Below, one piece after another: positions 3,947 through 6,986 of a stretch of 6,986 bases of DNA; position 1 is the stretch's first letter; each line of letters begins with the position of its first letter. Under the pieces are notes generated by a model that ran no database searches, had not been told where the DNA came from, and saw only the letters and a list, made by a program, of their open reading frames with translations. A program made the position numbers and the translations under genes. Origin of the DNA: Desulfobacterales bacterium (GTDB lineage Bacteria; Desulfobacterota; Desulfobacteria; Desulfobacterales; C00003060); assembly GCA_030668505.1 (NCBI GenBank), contig DAOUTV010000086.1:1-6986 (forward strand), in the 5' to 3' direction.

Positions 3947-6532
3947 TTACAAGTTTAGAAATCCTTTATCTTTTTTGATATCCGAATAAAGCCTGTCTAA
4001 TCTTAGGATACGCTTGAAAAGAGACAAGCAGACAAAACCCATTAAACGGAAAGCCAATTCAGACCTGGTTTCTATAAATTCATTAAATACTTTCTTGCTA
4101 ACAAAAGCCATCTTGCAGGGGGTAAGAGTCACTACAGTTGTGGATCTTGGCCTCTCGTCTGTCAGGGCCATTTCGCCAAGGATGTCGCCTTCATCCAATT
4201 CCCCAAGGACAATTTCCTCTAAATCTGGAGATAAAGCAACCACTTTTACTTTGCCTTCCATAATAAAATAGGCTCCGTCCACTTTGTCTCCTTCAGTAAA
4301 AACGAGCTGCTCTGCATCAAACATTATTACTTCCTGATAGATTCTTCTTGCCTCATCTTGAGACAGTGTGGGGAAAAAATTTGCTTTTTTGCCTTTGGTC
4401 TCAATTTGTGCATGGTCAAGGCTTGGCATCTCCTTCTCATCACCATGGAAAATGAGATGAAAAGCACGGATGGCAGACTTATACTTATCGTTTAGATTTC
4501 TTAACCTTTGAGGCAGGACATTATAGAGCCTGTACAGCAAATCATGAGCGTAAGGCTGACCACCTTCAAAAAGGTTTTCCAGGCCTTTACGGGTTAACAC
4601 CCCAACCTTCGTCTTTTCTTTGGCGGTTTTTATAGTAGCCGATCTATTAACATTATAGAAGAGGCTTATTTCGCCGAATATTTCCCCAGGCCCCAATGAT
4701 GCCACAAAAGATTCATCAATGTAGACGGCCACCTCCCCTTCCTTAATGAAATACATATCATGACCAGGCCTATTTTGCTCACAGATGGTATCCCCTTTTT
4801 GGTAGATTCTGTTTTGAGAGAAAATCTGATTCAGATGTTCATTATTGATGGTGCCAAATAGGGCTCCGCTAATATTTTGGCATATTAAATCAAGCTCACT
4901 CTTCTGTATTGCACCGGATTCACTCTGAATCGGCAACAACAGATCATCAATGTATGTTGTTAAATCAGTTTTGAGTTTTTGGGGCATTTTCATAAAGTCT
5001 TCAGATATCCTTTTGGCCTCATCGACGGATAAATGTTTTTTATCCTGGATTTTTCTGTAGACAAGATATTCTCTAAGGGCAGCAAGGTTTTCCATTCCAG
5101 CCAAAAACCGGTAGGCATTTTCTTTTATGATATCTGGTTCTAATACTGCTCCTAATTCTGTGGCAAATAATCTCTCTTTTCCCCTTCTAACAAAGGACTC
5201 ATAGGATTCCTCAAGGGGACAGACTTGTGCACCGTGAATAGTGCTGATATCCTCCGGTGTAAGGGGCTGGATCTGTTCAGCTACAACGTCAAATTGATGT
5301 CCCATGCTGCGTAACAGCTTGATAATTAATGCATTGTTTATCCCTCGCCCCGAGACATTGCCGTGAACGTCAGCACTGTAAGTGGGGGGACTAAAAAGCA
5401 AGTCTCCATAATTGTCGGTTGCGTGAACGCGAAGATATACTCCATTGTCCAGACACCAATTTCCTATTTTTTCGGAAGCCACGAGGGGATCTTCACCCTC
5501 GATATTCAGGTGGCCTACATCTAAGGTTATCCCAAAATTCTTCTCTCTTACTTCTCGGGGCAGGGAATTAAAGATCTCATGTACGCAGGCGATAAATATA
5601 TCAGATGTTTGTCGCTCTTTAGTCTGTGGATAGTTTTCAACGGTTATTCTTACACGGCTTCCGCCCGCCTTCTCAATCAATCCCACCATTGTTTTCAGGT
5701 TAGAGGTATCAATCAGGTGGACAACCACAGATCCTGCTCCAATATCTTTTGCCAGCTCAATGGTCTCATACTGGACTTCAAGGCATTGTGTGGGATCAAA
5801 AAATCGTTGCTTTCCCTTGGTTGGGTCCGGCGAGGGAGTATAAGGGCCAACAATGGGTGAGTGGATATCAATCTTTACACCACTCCTCAGGCATGCTTCT
5901 TTTATCTGCTCTCGTTTTTCATTGGTCAGTTCTTCTGGAAGTAGTTTGGCGTAATTGAATGGGTGAAAATCAATATCGAGTTCAACACCTTCAATATTGT
6001 CATTCTTTACCCTTTCTATCAACAATAGTGGATCCAAGATTTTACTTTCCCAAAAGGTGGTGGACCTTATACGCCTTGGATTTTTTATTTTTCTCCACGT
6101 GTCAATAGCTACCCTGTTTTTCAGGAAATCGGCCTCATATTGCTTGGCAAATTCTATGATTTGAGAATCACGGCCTTCTGACTTACCCTCGTCATAAAAG
6201 AAAAAATATGGGGCATGATCGTATAACCAACAGGCCTTCATAAGGAAAAACGGAGATTCAATAAGCCTTTTGAGCGGGGCCTCTTTCTGTTTTGTTTTGG
6301 CAAGCTCTAATATATGGGACAGACTAGTTGAGGAGAGTTCATAGCCATACTTGACACTCGATTTGTGGTGGGCAAGCATCATCAGAACCGCATCTATCTC
6401 AAGACCAGTGTTGGTCAGCAGATGACGGCTTTTCCGGCAATAGAAATCATCTTCTTTAAGGCTTTCATCCAGAACTTTCTTGATGGTGACTCTATCCACT
6501 TTTTTAGTCACTATTTTCTGTATATAGTTCAT
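3947..6532 (-). CDS. Endonuclease IV-like TIM barrel protein fused to two cyclic-nucleotide-binding domains
   Basis: The product has 861 aa, no signal peptide and no membrane segments. Residues 1-155 are a charged, probably helical region I do not recognise. Residues about 160-440 are a xylose isomerase/AP endonuclease 2-type TIM barrel with ELDIDFHPF (184-192), IDIHSP, VVVHLID, TVENYP, LDVGHLN, RVHATD, ADVHG-NVSGRG and VAEQI. H224, H272, E299, D338, H341, H370, D388, H390 and E419 match in order the nine trinuclear zinc ligands of E. coli Nfo. A helical linker spans 440-560. CNB domain 1 (about 565-660) has the phosphate cassette FGEISL with NRSATI (E621, R630). CNB domain 2 (about 735-830) has LGEMALTDERPRSTTV (E787, R796). 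No DNA-binding domain follows, so it is not a CRP-type regulator. I infer a cyclic-nucleotide-gated metalloenzyme; the substrate (AP-DNA, sugar phosphate or other) is unknown. The start is the ATG at 6532, with a TTG one codon earlier; there is no Shine-Dalgarno sequence. Confidence 0.87.
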   Translation of the reverse strand: MNYIQKIVTKKVDRVTIKKVLDESLKEDDFYCRKSRHLLTNTGLEIDAVLMMLAHHKSSVKYGYELSSTSLSHILELAKTKQKEAPLKRLIESPFFLMKACWLYDHAPYFFFYDEGKSEGRDSQIIEFAKQYEADFLKNRVAIDTWRKIKNPRRIRSTTFWESKILDPLLLIERVKNDNIEGVELDIDFHPFNYAKLLPEELTNEKREQIKEACLRSGVKIDIHSPIVGPYTPSPDPTKGKQRFFDPTQCLEVQYETIELAKDIGAGSVVVHLIDTSNLKTMVGLIEKAGGSRVRITVENYPQTKERQTSDIFIACVHEIFNSLPREVREKNFGITLDVGHLNIEGEDPLVASEKIGNWCLDNGVYLRVHATDNYGDLLFSPPTYSADVHGNVSGRGINNALIIKLLRSMGHQFDVVAEQIQPLTPEDISTIHGAQVCPLEESYESFVRRGKERLFATELGAVLEPDIIKENAYRFLAGMENLAALREYLVYRKIQDKKHLSVDEAKRISEDFMKMPQKLKTDLTTYIDDLLLPIQSESGAIQKSELDLICQNISGALFGTINNEHLNQIFSQNRIYQKGDTICEQNRPGHDMYFIKEGEVAVYIDESFVASLGPGEIFGEISLFYNVNRSATIKTAKEKTKVGVLTRKGLENLFEGGQPYAHDLLYRLYNVLPQRLRNLNDKYKSAIRAFHLIFHGDEKEMPSLDHAQIETKGKKANFFPTLSQDEARRIYQEVIMFDAEQLVFTEGDKVDGAYFIMEGKVKVVALSPDLEEIVLGELDEGDILGEMALTDERPRSTTVVTLTPCKMAFVSKKVFNEFIETRSELAFRLMGFVCLSLFKRILRLDRLYSDIKKDKGFLNL

Positions 6533-6539
6533 CAATTGT

Positions 6540-6584
6540 TTAATGAAAGGCGTCTATCACCTTTTCCTTGGTCCGGTTGTCCAT
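6540..6584 (-). other. 14-codon upstream frame, or frameshifted true N-terminus of the TIM-barrel gene
   Basis: An ATG at 6584 opens MDNRTKEKVIDAFH and stops with TAA at 6540, 7 bases before the TTG/ATG start region of the large gene. It is one base out of frame with that gene. If one base were removed near 6545 the two frames would join as MDNRTKEKVIDAF-IKQLMNYIQKIV, which reads like a natural helix. It is therefore either a translationally coupled leader peptide, a one-base indel (real or from assembly), or chance. No clear Shine-Dalgarno sequence precedes the ATG. Confidence 0.3.
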
Positions 6585-6599
6585 TTTTTTAAAGTCCAA

Positions 6600-6742
6600 A
6601 GCTTGATGATCTCGTAAAAAGTCGAAAAATCCCATTTTTTGTCATTCCGGCGAAAGCCGGAATCCAGTCTATTCAGATAGTTAAAAAGGCTCTGGACTCC
6701 TGTTTTCACCGGAGTGACGACTTTTTACGAAGCCATCAAGCT
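6600..6742. mobile_element. Palindromic interspersed repeat A (MITE-like, 143 bp)
   Basis: The ends are 25-bp inverted repeats (6600-6624 and 6718-6742) with three mismatches, built around TCGTAAAAAGTCG. Just inside is a second inverted pair of 27 bp (6641-6667 and 6692-6718), with about five mismatches. Its left arm includes an 8-bp hairpin, ATTCCGGC-GAAA-GCCGGAAT (6644-6663), with a GNRA-type loop. The GTCATTCCGGCGAAAGCCGG motif is a familiar dispersed repeat in several proteobacterial groups. No protein is encoded. It begins 15 bases upstream of the candidate ATG at 6584, so it may have replaced the native promoter of the TIM-barrel gene or supply a new one. Confidence 0.65.
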
Positions 6743-6933
6743 TGACGACTTCGTAAAAAGTCGCAATAAATTGTCATTTCGAGCGAGCCGACTTCGCCAA
6801 AGCACTGGCTGCGACGGCTGAACGACTGAAAGCGAGAAATCCTTCCGATGTAACATCCCGAAAACATAAGATTTATCCCTGTGGTCGAAATGACACATTG
6901 ACTGAAGCCGACTTTTTACGAAGGACATTGAGC
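6739..6933. mobile_element. Palindromic interspersed repeat B, related to A (about 195 bp)
   Basis: TTCGTAAAAAGTCG (6750-6763) and its exact complement (6910-6923) form the ends; the left end extends to 6739 with high similarity to the end of element A. Inside them lies a perfect 11-bp inverted pair, TGTCATTTCGA (6772-6782) and TCGAAATGACA (6885-6895). The interior differs from that of A, so the two are family members with shared ends rather than copies. A and B share the four bases AGCT at 6739-6742. A minus-strand open frame of 67 codons across this element is composed of repeat sequence and is not a gene. Confidence 0.6.
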
Positions 6934-6986
6934 ATTTTGGGAGAAAAGCACTCGAGATGTTCAGCGTCAGAAAATGCTAACTGTCC

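Noticed and set aside
5445..5958. Plus-strand frames opposite the TIM-barrel region
   Set aside because: They overlap conserved metal-ligand motifs on the minus strand and show no domain of their own.
6725..6928. 67-codon minus-strand open frame at the right end
   Set aside because: It consists of the palindromic repeat B and the end of A; the translation is low in protein character.
6600..6933. CRISPR array or attachment site
   Set aside because: The repeats are inverted and palindromic with different interiors, not evenly spaced direct repeats, and no integrase or tRNA gene is nearby.
6934..6986. Possible gene start or motif in the last 53 bases
   Set aside because: No start with a ribosome site, promoter or repeat can be supported in this short stretch.

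Overview
The window looks like accessory chromosome from an anaerobic, probably Desulfobacterota (former Deltaproteobacteria) genome. This assignment is an inference. It rests on moderate GC, a Fur-family protein with the HEHH-type metal loop, a B12-type radical SAM protein with TPR repeats, a small duplicated-domain protein of a kind I associate with this phylum, and several short palindromic interspersed repeats of types common there. No rRNA, tRNA, CRISPR array or transposase gene is visible.

Layout. Positions 1-116 hold the first 38 codons of a minus-strand gene for an exported protein. It is preceded by a long leader (about 117-400) that looks like a transcription attenuator: a promoter near 407-435, a hairpin-rich leader, and an intrinsic terminator at 194-246 whose 3' arm can also pair with an upstream segment. 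Going the other way, a good sigma-70-like promoter (525-553) with a perfect 22-bp inverted repeat just downstream drives a Fur-family regulator (643-1077). Two bases later comes a B12-binding-type radical SAM protein with a C-terminal TPR region (1080-2777). These two form a tight operon.

The rest of the genes are on the minus strand. A 128-aa protein made of two copies of one small domain (2770-3156) overlaps the end of the radical SAM gene by 8 bp, tail to tail. Upstream of it lies a YjbQ/UPF0047 family gene (3241-3696). A 142-bp non-coding insertion element with terminal inverted repeats, three internal GC hairpins and a 12-bp flanking direct repeat sits between this gene and the next (3737-3902). 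The largest gene (3947-6532) encodes an 861-aa protein: an N-terminal region of unknown function, a TIM barrel with counterparts of all nine metal ligands of endonuclease IV, and two cyclic-nucleotide-binding domains at the C-terminus.

The right end (6600-6933) is non-coding and consists of two adjacent, related palindromic repeat elements that abut or overlap at 6739-6742. The last 53 bases hold nothing I can identify.

Most interesting: the TIM barrel/tandem CNB fusion, which suggests a metal-dependent hydrolase or isomerase controlled by a cyclic nucleotide; the competing-pair leader upstream of the exported protein; and the Asp-to-Cys change in the metal loop of the Fur homologue.
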